Shown here piece after piece: positions 46,106-56,732 of a stretch of 64,000 nt of DNA; within the stretch, counting starts at the first letter, position 1; every line of letters starts with the position of its first letter. Under the pieces are notes generated by a model. It was not told the DNA's origin and made no database searches. It saw only the letters and a list, made by a program, of their open reading frames with translations. The stretch covers positions 10,940,001-11,004,000 of the forward strand of contig NC_088917.1 of assembly GCF_963576675.1 (NCBI RefSeq), read 5' to 3'. The DNA comes from Euphorbia lathyris. Taxonomy: Eukaryota > Streptophyta > Magnoliopsida > Malpighiales > Euphorbiaceae. The position numbers and the translations under genes are program-made.

Positions 46106-46430
46106 CATTCATAATCTTTCAATCCAATTTAAGTTTTAAATTTTATATTTTAAATAAATGCCAACCGAGTTCGAGAGTTGATGCCTTGAACACTCCACAA
46201 GTCATTACTATCGGGATCGGAACATGTCATATCCACCACCATCGGAAGATGTTTGAGGGAGTCTTCTCTACCTTACTCTTTTTCTTTACACTTTGTGCTT
46301 AAAATTTATTTCCCAATGTTGGAACTTATTGCGTTTTTAAGTGTGAGGAGGGATAGGGTAGATACCCCTCTATCTTTCAATTTAAATTCTATCTTTCTTT
46401 TTGTTTTTGTTTTCTTTTCTTTTGCGACGT
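45540..46430 (+). other. AT-rich stretch with GC island (H interior)
   Basis: It holds ATTTT repeats near 45808-45850 and (TA)n near 46076-46102. Between them, about 45900-45990 is about 84% GC by my count and contains one CACGCGGGGCGCG motif relative and nested GCAGCGCTGC-type inverted repeats. No ORF of note. Confidence 0.55.
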
Positions 46431-47826
46431 CCTTGGAATATACGTCATTTTAATAACGCGGAGGGCCGTGCAACCCCGCACTCATCGTTTGTTTTGCACT
46501 AACAAAAACAAAAATAAATAAAAATCAAATAAACAACAAAATAATTAAACTAATTTATTGATCCTAAAATTCTTCCGACACACTACCCCCCTCGGAAATC
46601 AATTAAATGTTCCGTTATTTGTCATTAAATAAAAAGACGTCGATACAAAGGATCGATTTTATTAAGAGATTTTAGTCTTGATCTTAAAGTTAGGGAATTT
46701 GTGCAAAACTTAGGATTAGTACTAAACTAAGGCATTGAGGCTTAACCCAAATGTTATCTCCATAATAAACTTTAAAAAGGCAATAAAAACGGGATAGTTG
46801 AGAATTTAGCGAAGACTTGATAGTACACAATTTAAACCCGAATCTTTGTGAGGTATTTTTGAGCCTAAAAGAGTTCGTACGAGAACTCTAATTCTTTCAC
46901 AATTTTTCGAGAGCTTTGACTTCACTCGACTCATAGAAGTTGCATCCAATGCCGGGTTAAGTACACTTATTTTTTGTAAAAAGGCAATAGATGATAAACC
47001 GAACCCACTTAGGCTAATTTTTCTTAATTTATTTTTCTCGTTTTCATTGAACATTAGGAAACCCCTTCGAGCCTATTAACCAACCCTTTTGTTAACACCC
47101 TTTTAAACATTTAACCCTTTTTCCTCTTGTTCAAATACCGACATAATCAAGTTGCACCCGAATTACCCGGAATAAGTCACGGCCTTAGCAAATGAGCACC
47201 ATAAGTCTTCAAAATATTGTTTTTGTGTCTCTATCAAAACAAAGGATACGATAAAAATAAAAAGGCATTCTCAAGCTCCACCCGAGCAATTTTGAAGTAT
47301 ATTTTTTAAAATTCGCCAAGGCCGAAATAAACAGAAATACGGAGCAATCTCAAAACGGTATTTTTGAGCTCGAGTTTCTTTAAACTAACCACTAAAGAAG
47401 CCACCCACATTACAACCCCCCTCCGGGTTCCTTTTTAATGTTGCCTAACCATATTTTAGGAGGAAAAACCCGGATGAAAATGCAAATTCAACATGATCTC
47501 GAGTAAGTGCAAAGAAGAGTGCTAAAACACCGACCCACCTAAAATTGAGCGTAAGAGCGAAATCCCTTGGTGAGGTACTATCGGGTTCTCAAAAGATAAT
47601 CAACCCCCGTTAATATTGCCTTTTAATCTTGATCATGGAGGTTTCAAACAAGTTTCGTACTCAATTGTTTGCGTAGGTACTTACCGAAACCTTTGCATAA
47701 AACCATAACTTTGAAATCACGCACTTGGCAAAACCAACCTTCGGTTTGTTTCTTAATTTTCTCGATCCCTTGTCTTTCGATTTCTTTTACTTGAGGACAA
47801 GTAAAACTTTAAAGTCCGAGGAGATT
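46431..47826 (+). other. Shared 3' noncoding region and polypurine tract (H)
   Basis: Inverted counterpart of 19203-20680 in B and 38468-39930 in G. Polypurine tract CCGAGGAGATT lies at 47816-47826. An 82-codon antisense frame at 46806-47054 matches that in B. Confidence 0.7.
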
Positions 47827-49638
47827 TGATAGGGGTATTTTACCCCTATCTTTTAGCGTGATTTACGGGTTGATTTTGGATAAAATAAATAAGTTTAATT
47901 ATAAAAATAAAGTGTTTTGATAAAATAAAGTAATAAAAATAAATCTCGTACTTTCAGTTAATTTTCCGTATTTTTGATTAGTTTAGGAAATAAAAACATC
48001 AAGCTAACTCGGCTCGCAAGATTTGTATTTCAGGTACGAGCAAGGAGCAAAAATCTACTCAAATACGCGGGGCGTATAATCCTTTACGCGGGGCATGAAA
48101 CATGTGTCAGTAATGATTGCCTTATCCGCAGGCACCATGTGGAATTGACTCAGCATACACGGGGCGTATGCCACCCTACGCGGGGCGTATGACACATGTC
48201 GAAAATGATTGGCCTTATCCTGAAAGTCAGATTGCACTGTCTCCCTGAGTCAACTCTTCGTACGCGGGGCGTATAACCATACACGCGAGGCGTACCAGGC
48301 ATTTCCTCAAAGATAAAAACTCAGAGACTCTTTTACGCGGGGCGTACGTCAGCTACGCACGGCGTAAAAGCTCCAATTCAAGCAATAAAACTTCAGAGAC
48401 TCAAACACGCGGGGCGTACTTTAGCTACGCAAGGCGTGCTTGAGACAACAAGACAATGAATTGGTCCACATGCAGGAGATTTCTGACGGAATGGGCACTT
48501 ACGCGGGGCGTAGACCACCTTACGCGGATCGTATCATGGGATTTATGCACCAAATAATGTTGCTCCATACTTGTACTTTGTGAAGTTACAAACTTGCCCT
48601 TGCTTGATGTCTATAAATAGGAAGCTCTTGAACTTCATTTGATACCAAGAAATAATTACACACTAGAGAGCAAACTTTACTTGTTGTAGTATAGATTCAG
48701 TTTTTGTAGCTAAACTCTCCACCTCGAGAGCTTGTTCGGTTGTTTTGGCATTCCATCGAAGTTCCGCTCCACCATTCGTCACCAAGCTCGAGAGTTCTAC
48801 CTCCACGACCTAGGAGATGGCTTTGAGTCCGGTTAGCTAGTTTCAATGGCAGATTCTCCCCTTTTACGTGCTAATTAGCTTGTACTCTTCCTATGTACTA
48901 GGCTTGGTTGTATTCCATTTATATACATTTCATATTTATAATTTCATGATTTATAATCTCTATTTCCCTTTACGTGTTAGTGTTTGCTACTTGTTTTGAT
49001 ATTGATAATTGATTATTGTGTAGGAGAACGCGATTTCTGACGCCATTCGGGCTATCCTTAGGGAGTTATATAGGTGTTGCCTTACCGGAAGTGACAAACC
49101 GGAAACCGTAGGAATTGACAAGCCACGGAACTTACGGGCCCTAGTTTCTAATTCCCCCGCATTAGACACGCCTTGACTAGGAATCACGTAGTCTAAGTGC
49201 TTCACGGGTCGGTCCTATTACACTTAGTCGTCTTTGCAAGAGTAAATTATTATCCGTATACATTTAGAGTCGTTATTTATCGTGGTTATAACTTATCGAT
49301 ATTCATCCCACTTCATAGGGTTTTAGCTACACAAATCTGCGTCGCCAATAGTTAGGGATAGTGTGTAGTTGTGTCTTACCTTACCCCAAAGTAATCGCCG
49401 CTTAAATAACATACGAAACCGAGTCATCTAATACTTGTAATTATAAATCCCATGGATTCGATACCCGGTCTTAACCGGATTATTACTTGATACGACGGGG
49501 TACACTTGCCCCTAAGTAGTCGTAGCGTCTAGTAGAGTCAAGAGTAATTTATAAAGATCACATCCATAGATTTAGAGTCCGCACTCATAATATATACATT
49601 TCGTCGTAGAAACTCTACCACTAGGTGTCGCGCTATCA
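47827..49638 (+). repeat. 3' LTR of element H
   Basis: 1812 bp; TATAAATA at 48612-48619; ends CGCTATCA. Confidence 0.93.
48064..48533. repeat. Array of six direct doublets (H 3' LTR)
   Basis: Same six pairs as 43245-43714, with point changes in some arms (for example TACGCGGATCGTA at 48521). No pair is lost. Confidence 0.9.
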
Positions 49639-49643
49639 TTAAG
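49639..49643. repeat. Right target-site duplication of element H (TTAAG)
   Basis: Matches 43003-43007. The G RT frame resumes on both sides. Confidence 0.95.
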
Positions 49644-51563
49644 TCGTCGTTGCAGCTGCACGGAGGGTTTGACTTTGTCCTCCATAAAGATGCGGTGTGT
49701 GCAAATGGTGGGGCTAATCCTTTTAATGTCGTGAATGGTCCATCCAAATACGCCCTTGTGTTTTTGTAATACCGCAATCAATGCTTCCTCCATTTCCGCT
49801 GTCAAAAGTGAAGATATAACAACGGGTAAGAAATTAGGAGGTTGCAAAAACACATATTTTAAATTAGGAGGTAAGGGTTTAAGTTCCAAAGTCGGAGGCT
49901 CTTCGAGAGATGACTTTGGTTTTGCTTTGCTATCCCGGTCCAAACCCTCGAACCGGCTCCTTGCCAACAGACATTGTTCAATCTCGGAGGAGTATTCAGA
50001 TGGCTTGTTCAATGGCTCCTCATCCAAATGCTCATTACCATCTATTTCCGAAGAGGTTCCCGCCGAAGACCTATCACAAAAATCCTCAACAAAAAGATCA
50101 ATAGAGTCTACGGAATTTAAAAAGTTGCAATCCTCCATGGTATGAGACGGGAATTTCATGGAGTTGTACACGTTAAACTCTACCTCTTCGTCTTGCAACC
50201 GTAGGATGAGCTTACCTTCGTGGACATCAATGAGAGTCCTACCTGTTGCAAGAAATGGTCGTCCTAGGAGGATTGGTACCGAATCTTCTTCCGCCATGTC
50301 GAGCACCACAAAATCGGCGGGGAAAATGAACTTGTCCACTTTCACTAAGACATCCTCCACAACTCCTTTTGGCCGAGCAATGGATCTATCGGCCAATTGA
50401 AGCGTTATATTGGTAAGCTTTGGCTCTCCCAAGCTGAGCTTCCTAAAAATAGACAAAGGCATTAGATTGATACTAGCACCTAAATCACATAAAGCTCTAC
50501 TAAACTCAACATTAACAATCGTGCATGGGATAGAAAAACATCCTAAATCCTTGAGTTTAGGTGGGAGTTTATTCGTTATAATCGTGGAGCATTCCTCCAT
50601 AAGCGCTTCCGTTTCGTTGTGTTCTAACTTCCTCTTTTTGGCGAGGATCTCCTTAAGAAACTTCGCATAGGTAGGCATTTGTTCCAATGCCTCCGCAAGT
50701 GGGATGTTAATGTGAAGTTTCTTAAAGATTTCCAAAAACTTGCCATATTGATGGTCCAATTTTTCCTTTTTAAGTCGTTGTGGAAAAGGGAGCTTCGGTA
50801 CGTAAGCCCCAATTGGATCACACACATTCTTATTCTTATCCGAGGAAGTCATGGGTTTCGGATCCGAACCGGGGTTGCTTACCACTTCCGGTTCGTCACT
50901 TACCTTTGGAGCGGTTGGAGTCGCCTTTGGAACCGGTGGTTCCAAACCCTTACCACTACGGAGAGTTATTGCTTGTGCGGTCTCCCGGTTCTTTGGTCTC
51001 GGGTTTTGTTCAGTGTTAATCGAGAGAAACTCATGTTGTCTCTCTTGTCGTTGGCGACCTAATTGGGCCACTTGATGTCCCATATCCCTGCAAAAAGCCT
51101 CATTGTCAGCAAGACGGGAAGATATTTCTCTTAGGAGATTAATTACCGTAGAGCCTTGCGCATTGCTAGGAGGTTGAGAACTTTGTCCTCCTTGGGCATT
51201 GGGGAGTTGGCCCAAACCTTGCTCCCTGAACTCATTATGGAATCCGGATGGGGGCTTCAACACCTTTTGATTGTTGTCGTAAGACAAATTCGGGTGTGGA
51301 TGTTGAGGTCTCCATCCGTTGTTATTATTATTATTACGGTGGTGATAAGCATTCGAGTTATGGAAGGAGTTGTAATTAGAATTATACCTCGGTTGTCTCC
51401 CTACATAACTTACGCTCTCGGCATCGCCGGAAAAAGGACTTTCGGCTTGACAATCCTTACCATGGTGGTCACCACCGCAATGTGAGCACATCAGGACCTG
51501 TGCTGTATTCTGGAGGCTCAATTGCGCCACTAAGGCGTCTAGCTTTTTATTCATCTCGATCAT
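49644..51563 (-). pseudogene. G gag C-terminus, protease and RT start
   Basis: In the same frame as the G gag, from which a TAA (51639-51641) separates it. It has one zinc knuckle-like CSHCGGDHHGKDC, an Asn/Gly/Pro-rich linker and the protease with ALCDLGASINLMP and ILLGRPFL. The DLGAS form is typical of Athila and Tat relatives. It ends in the RT N-terminus (VFGWTIHDIKRISPTICTHR), where H is inserted. Confidence 0.9.
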
Positions 51564-51638
51564 AAAGATCTTGGGAGCCTCGTCTTCTATGGTAAAAGTT
51601 TGATGTCGCGAGGGTCCGGCAAGCCGATCTTCTTGCCA

Positions 51639-52445
51639 TTAGACACTTTTCCTAGCTAATTCATGGATGAGCTCATAAGCCTCGCTTGCCGATTTTCGAA
51701 ACAAATCCCCGCCTGCGACGGAATCAACAGTTGCACGATTAGTGGGAGTTAAACCATAGTAGAAGGTACTTACCAAATCATGCTTAGGGATGTCATGGTG
51801 GGGGCAGTTTCGGAGCAACTTCCGGAACCTAGCCCAAGCTGAATGGAGGGCCTCGTATTCAAGTTGCCTAAAGGACGTGATATCGTTCCTCAACTTAACC
51901 GTTTTCGAAGGCGAGAAGTAGTAAGAAAGGAACTCCTTCTCGAGCTCCTCCCATGATGTGATTGATCCCGCCTCCAACGAGTGCAACCACTCCAATGCTT
52001 GTACTGTCAAAGAGAAAGGAAACAACTTTAGTTGGATGGCCTCAATCGGAACACCGTTTTGCCGAGAAGTTTCGGCACACATAAGAAATTTATCAAGGTG
52101 TTCGTTAGGGTTTTCATGGGGTTCCCCTCCGAATTGACCAAGTTGTTGGATTAGTTGGATCATGCTAGTCTTTATTTCATATGTGTCGGCCGGAATGGTG
52201 GGGGCAACGATTCCGTTGCGGTTTTGAGGACGATGTGGAGCAAGAATCTCCTTCATCGAGCGCATGTCATTTCCTCCACCATTGCGGTTGTTATTCAGGG
52301 GTTGCACCGGTGGCCTTTGGTTGACCTCGGGCTGGTTAGCTTCATTGTTGAGGTTTGCCATTTTCTCTCTCCGAATCCTACAAAGAGTACGTTCAATTTC
52401 AAGATCAATAGGAACGAGAGTATCACTTCGAGATCGGGTGTGCAT
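51639..52445 (-). pseudogene. G gag N-terminal part
   Basis: MHTRSRSDTLVPIDLEIERT opens the frame. The gag core is clear: FGGEPHENPNEHLDKFL, RLFPFSL-like KLFPFSLTVQALEWLHSL, and ARFRKLLRNCPHHDIPK. It forms the capsid. The stop at 51639 lies in frame with the following protease ORF and looks like a Tyr-to-stop change, so gag-pol was one polyprotein. Confidence 0.88.
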
Positions 52446-52592
52446 AAAATAAATGAATGAAATAAATTATAAACAAGAAAAATTGTTGTTAGTAAAAAGT
52501 ATATATAAAAAGTATATATAAACAATTTATACAAAAATAATGCTTAGACTAACAATAAAACGTTTTTGTCTAATATTGCAAGAAATTATAAA

Positions 52593-52610
52593 TCTCCGGC
52601 AACGGCGCCA
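52593..52610 (-). other. Primer-binding site of G (tRNA-Asp type)
   Basis: Same 18-base site as B and H with one change (TGGCGCCGTTGCCGGAGA). Confidence 0.85.
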
Positions 52611-52616
52611 AAAACT

Positions 52617-54431
52617 TGATGGGGCGTTTAGCGTACAGTAGAGTTTTTACGACGAAAATGTATTATGATAATGAGTGTGTTACGACTATGGATGTGATCT
52701 TCCTAAATGCTCTATCTCTACTAGACGCTACTACTTAGGGGAAAGTGTACCCCGTCGTATCAAGTAATAATCCGGTTAAGACCGGGTATCGAATCCACGG
52801 GATTTATAACTACAAGTATTAAACGACTCGGTTTATACGTTATCTAAGCGGTGAATACTTTGAGTTGATTCGGGGAACAACTACAAACTACTCCTAACTA
52901 CGGTGAGACAAATTTATATAACAAAAACTCTACGAAATGATATGGATGTCGATAAGTTATAAATATGACAAACAATGACTCCCAATATATATACGGTTAA
53001 TGATTTACTCTTGCAATGACGACTACGTGTAGTGTGACCGACTCGTGAAGTACTTAGACTACGTGCTTCCTAGTCAAGGCGTGTCTAATGCTTGGGACCA
53101 GAAATTAGGGCCCGTAAGTTCCGTGGTTTGTCAATTCCTACGGTTTTCGGAGTCACTTCTGGTAAGGCAACACCTATATGAATCCCTAAAGATAGCCCGA
53201 ATGGCGTCGGAAATCGCGTTCTCCTACACAATAATCAATTACGAGTATCAAAACAAGTAGCAAACATCAACACATATATAGAAAAAGAGATTATGAATCA
53301 TAAATTATAAATATGGAGAATGTAAATATGAAATACAACCAAGCCTAGTACATAGGAAGAGTACAAGCTAATTAGCAAGTGAAAAGGGAAGAATCCACCC
53401 TCGGAACTAGCTAACCGGACTCAAGGCCGTCTCTTAGGACTTGGAGGTGGAGCTTTCGAGCTTGGTGAACGGAGATGGAACGGAACTTTGACGGAATGCC
53501 GGAATCAACGAACAAGCTCTCAAGGTGAAAGAGTTTTGCTATGTAAAATAAAATCTCAAACTATATAACAAGAACTTAAACTATAGTAACAATTGTATAT
53601 CAAAAGCTTAGTTTTTAAATGAGTGCTAGTCACTCCTATTTATACACATCAAGCTAGGGTAGAGTTGTAATTTCACAAGATACAAGTATGGAGGAACATA
53701 ATTTTCTGCAGATTTCCCATGACACGCCTCGCGTATGGTGGGAGACGCCCCGCGCAATTGCCCATTCCGTCAGAAATCTTCTGCATGTGGACCAAATCCA
53801 GATCTTGTTGTCTCAACCACGCCCCGCGTAGATTGGGGTGTGCCTCGCGTGGTTGAGTTTCTGAGATTTTATTGCTTGAATTGGGTCTTTTACGCCATGC
53901 GTAGCTGAAGCACGCCTCGCGTAAGTGAGTCTCTGGACTTTTAGACTGAAGAACTTCCCATACATGCCCCGCGTGCATGGTTATACGCCCCGCGTATTTG
54001 AAAGTTGACTTAGAAGATCCTGCAGTCTGACATTCATGATTGAGACATTATTGCTTATCATTGCTCATACGCCCCGCGTGGAAGGTAGGACGCCCCGCGT
54101 GGCAGTGGGTAAGTTCCACGTGGTGCCTGTGGATTGAGCAATTATTTCTGACAATGTGTTCCACGCCCCGCGTGGAGGGTGATACGCCTCGCGTATATCG
54201 GAAGATTTTTGCTCCTTGCTCGTACCTGAAATACAATTCTCGAGAGCCGAGTTAGCTTGACGTTTTATTTTCTAAATTAATCAAAAATAAGGAAAATCAA
54301 CCGAAAGTACGGATTTTATTTTTATTTCGTTATTTTATTAAAACACTCTATTTTTGCAATTAAACTTATTTATTTCATCTAAAATTAAACCGTAAATCAC
54401 GCTAAAAGATAGGGACGAAACGCCCCTATCA
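52617..54431 (-). repeat. 5' LTR of G
   Basis: 1815 bp; TATA box at 53637-53644 (-). Roughly 1% different from the left G LTR by a partial by-eye comparison. Confidence 0.9.
53723..54195. repeat. Array of six direct doublets (G right LTR)
   Basis: All six pairs are present, including the one collapsed in the left LTR (near 54067/54088). Spacing is 21 bp except the third pair (20 bp). The array edge is 78 bp from the TATA box. Confidence 0.9.
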
Positions 54432-55260
54432 GTAGTTTTCTTCCTCTTTAACTAAATATAGTGAACAACCCAACATTAATTTTAATGTCAACAAATTGAT
54501 TTAAGCAATGCAATTGAAATAAACATACATATGGACCAGTTGATGTTGTGGTTTGAACCTTATATGTCCTCATATTGTGAGAAGTACCTTAGTGTTCCTC
54601 TTGCCGCAGCCACTTCCAATTCTCCAGGCTCCTTTCTTTTTGCCTTCTTTTTCTGCCTCTTTCTATTCTTACTAGAAAGGGAGGCACAATAGACAATCAA
54701 CTTCATGCCATTGATCCATACCATTTGTAGGCTTAATGAAGTGTCGATAAACTTTCAAATATGTCTCCATCGAGTAGCAATCATCAAGGCAACCTTTATC
54801 ACTATGATTTTGTCCAATAATGGCTGAAATGGTTACCACCTTCCACATGTACAATCATAGGCTTCCAGATTGACAACATATTGCTCTTTTAAGCCTTTAA
54901 CTTGTACCCTTGTGCCCCCAGAAAAAATAGCTTCAAAATATTATGCAAAGTTTTTATTTATATCTAACTTCTTAAGATTTTAGGAGATCATTTTTTCTTG
55001 TACTTCTTCATTATATTTGACTTCGCCTTCATTCATTTCATCAACCTTAACTTTATCATTTCATACACTGTAACAAGACCTTTGTCTTTTGCATCCAGTA
55101 TATACTTGTTGAAACACTCACACAGATTGCTGAGCAGTATGTCACATTGACTCCTTTTTAAAAAAATGGAAGAGACTATTGGAATACAAAGGAGAGAGAG
55201 AGGGGGAATGTGTACAGTTGCAATGGAATTCATGTGCAACGTTTAAAAGGGAAATGATTA
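54432..55260 (-). pseudogene. MULE (MuDR-like) transposase C-terminal part
   Basis: The - strand shows CDILLSNLCECFNKYILDAK and MIKLRLM near 55150-55035, typical of MULE transposases. Then comes YVVNLEAYDCTCGRW, the first half of a SWIM zinc finger. The second Cys-x-His half is missing through a short deletion and frameshift. The C-terminal CYSMETYLKVYRHFIKPTNG follows in 54854-54672. Near 54523 a GTATGT fits an intron donor whose acceptor lies at about 36310, beyond element G. MULEs move DNA by cut-and-paste. This copy is dead. Confidence 0.75.
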
Positions 55261-55332
55261 AGGGTATTTAGGTCTTTCTATCTTTTGGATATTAAGTGGA
55301 TCCCATTTTTTTTTATTAGAAATGGTCAAACT

Positions 55333-56670
55333 TGTTGAAACACCTTTCCACATGATTTTGATTTGACAAAATTATTTAAGTAATTGATAAAAAAATATTC
55401 TAACACATTAAATTTAAATGCTTTGATTTATTTATACTAATGTGTTTGTTCAATGTTGAGTTTATTTATCTATAAGACATTAAGATTTAAAGTCTAAAAG
55501 CCCATGAGTGGAAGTCAAGCCCAAGTCAACATAATCAAGACCTCACGGCCCAAGAAAATGAAACGTAGCCGTTTCAAGCAAAACGACGACTCAGCTTGAA
55601 GAAGGATCGAGAAGCCTTCTAGCAAAAGCTTCAAGATGAAGCTGCTGAGTTAAGCGAGAAGCAGTCAGGACAGCGGCAGACAAGAATCAACTTCTAGACA
55701 AAGTATTTCTACTTTGGGTAAAGTTCAGAAGGCGCAGGAAGCTGTCTGGAAGACTTTGCCAAAAATGTCGAAACATTCTGTTTACCGGACGAAAAGCTGC
55801 CGAGCACTGCCGCGGACAGAAGATGTAAGAATCTCATTGGCCAACGACACTGAGCGCGTACTGAGTGACAATGATAGGAAGCCATTTCCCTCCAACGGTT
55901 ATTTCGAAATTCGAAATGACCGGTGCCTCAAGTGTCACTATATAAAGGCCTCTCATTTGCTTCATTCGATGCAGATCTTCAACTAGTCAAAACGCCGACC
56001 AAATTTCTACATGAAGTTCTGTGAGAAAAGCAAAGCAAAAACCTTACACCAATTTCCATATTATTGTGTAAAAGTCTAGAGTGATTTTCAATCATCTAAA
56101 GTGTCTTAACAATCGTTGTTTAGGACAAACACTTTATCATTTCTAGAAGAATAGAAAGGAGAGGCTGAGTACTCGGTTATAGTACTTAGCGGTAGATATA
56201 GGAGTGAGTAGAGGTATAGAGGAAGGTACTCTTGTATACTTAGCTTCTATTGTAAAAGGTTTCATGCTCTACCTTTAAAGAGCTCAGTAGAGAATTCAAA
56301 AAGCTCGGAACGAGTTCCGGGGACTGGACGTAGGCGAAGAGGCCAAACCAGGATAAGTCTGCTGAGTAATATCTTTCTAACCCTTAAACTCCTTTACATA
56401 TTGCTTGCTATAAAACTGACTAAGTAACGAACTCACGCTGAGTTAAGTGTACTAAGAAGCTGAGTTCAGGAATGGACTTTAAGTGATATTTCCTGACTCA
56501 AGGAAAGAAACAGACTTAGTCATAAGTTGACTAAGCTTGTGTCTTCAAACTGCCAGTCACGCTGTGTAAACCTTTTCATAAGAAAAGAAGTCAGCCTTAA
56601 CGGACAAAATTTTAAATAGTTCCTATCCCCCCCCCTTGGAACTAACTTGTCACGTTATAAGGGACCAACA
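55333..56670 (+). repeat. 5' LTR of A'
   Basis: TGTTGAAACACC to GGGACCAACA, 1338 bp. TATA box TATATAAAGG lies at 55938-55947, preceded by the TTTCGAA-A-TTCGAAA palindrome near 55902. Confidence 0.92.
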
Positions 56671-56671
56671 A

Positions 56672-56683
56672 GTGGTATCAGAG
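56672..56683 (+). other. Primer-binding site of A' (initiator Met)
   Basis: TGGTATCAGAGC one base after the LTR end. Confidence 0.92.
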
Positions 56684-56732
56684 CTTAAAAGCTCACTGAG
56701 CAAGGTTTAACTACCTTGAGCTGATCCCCATT

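Larger units (their letters stand above)
43008..49638 (+). mobile_element. Element H: short non-autonomous Athila-like element
   Basis: It is 6.63 kb, of which 3.6 kb is LTR. The interior (44822-47826) has the Asp primer site, a broken 190-codon ORF shared with B, AT-rich simple repeats with a GC island, the shared 3' region and a polypurine tract. It has no gag, PR, RT or INT and lacks the B transposon-protein ORF. It inserted in the RT N-terminus of G, a relative likely able to supply proteins in trans. Confidence 0.9.
36386..54431 (-). mobile_element. Element G: Athila-like Ty3/gypsy retrotransposon, partial tandem
   Basis: In sense orientation it runs LTR (54431-52617), Asp primer site, gag-PR-RT-RNH-INT, 1.9 kb noncoding, polypurine tract, LTR (38467-36672). 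It then continues into a second primer site and gag start that break off near 36386. This LTR-interior-LTR-interior order is what recombination between copies gives. H interrupts RT. The gag-pol is otherwise one frame with two stops, so G is the best-preserved autonomous member of the B/G/H group. Confidence 0.85.

Noticed and set aside
55261..55332. MULE terminal inverted repeat
   Set aside because: An AAGGGTATTTAGGTC stretch is suggestive, but no inverted partner was found near 35360-35600.
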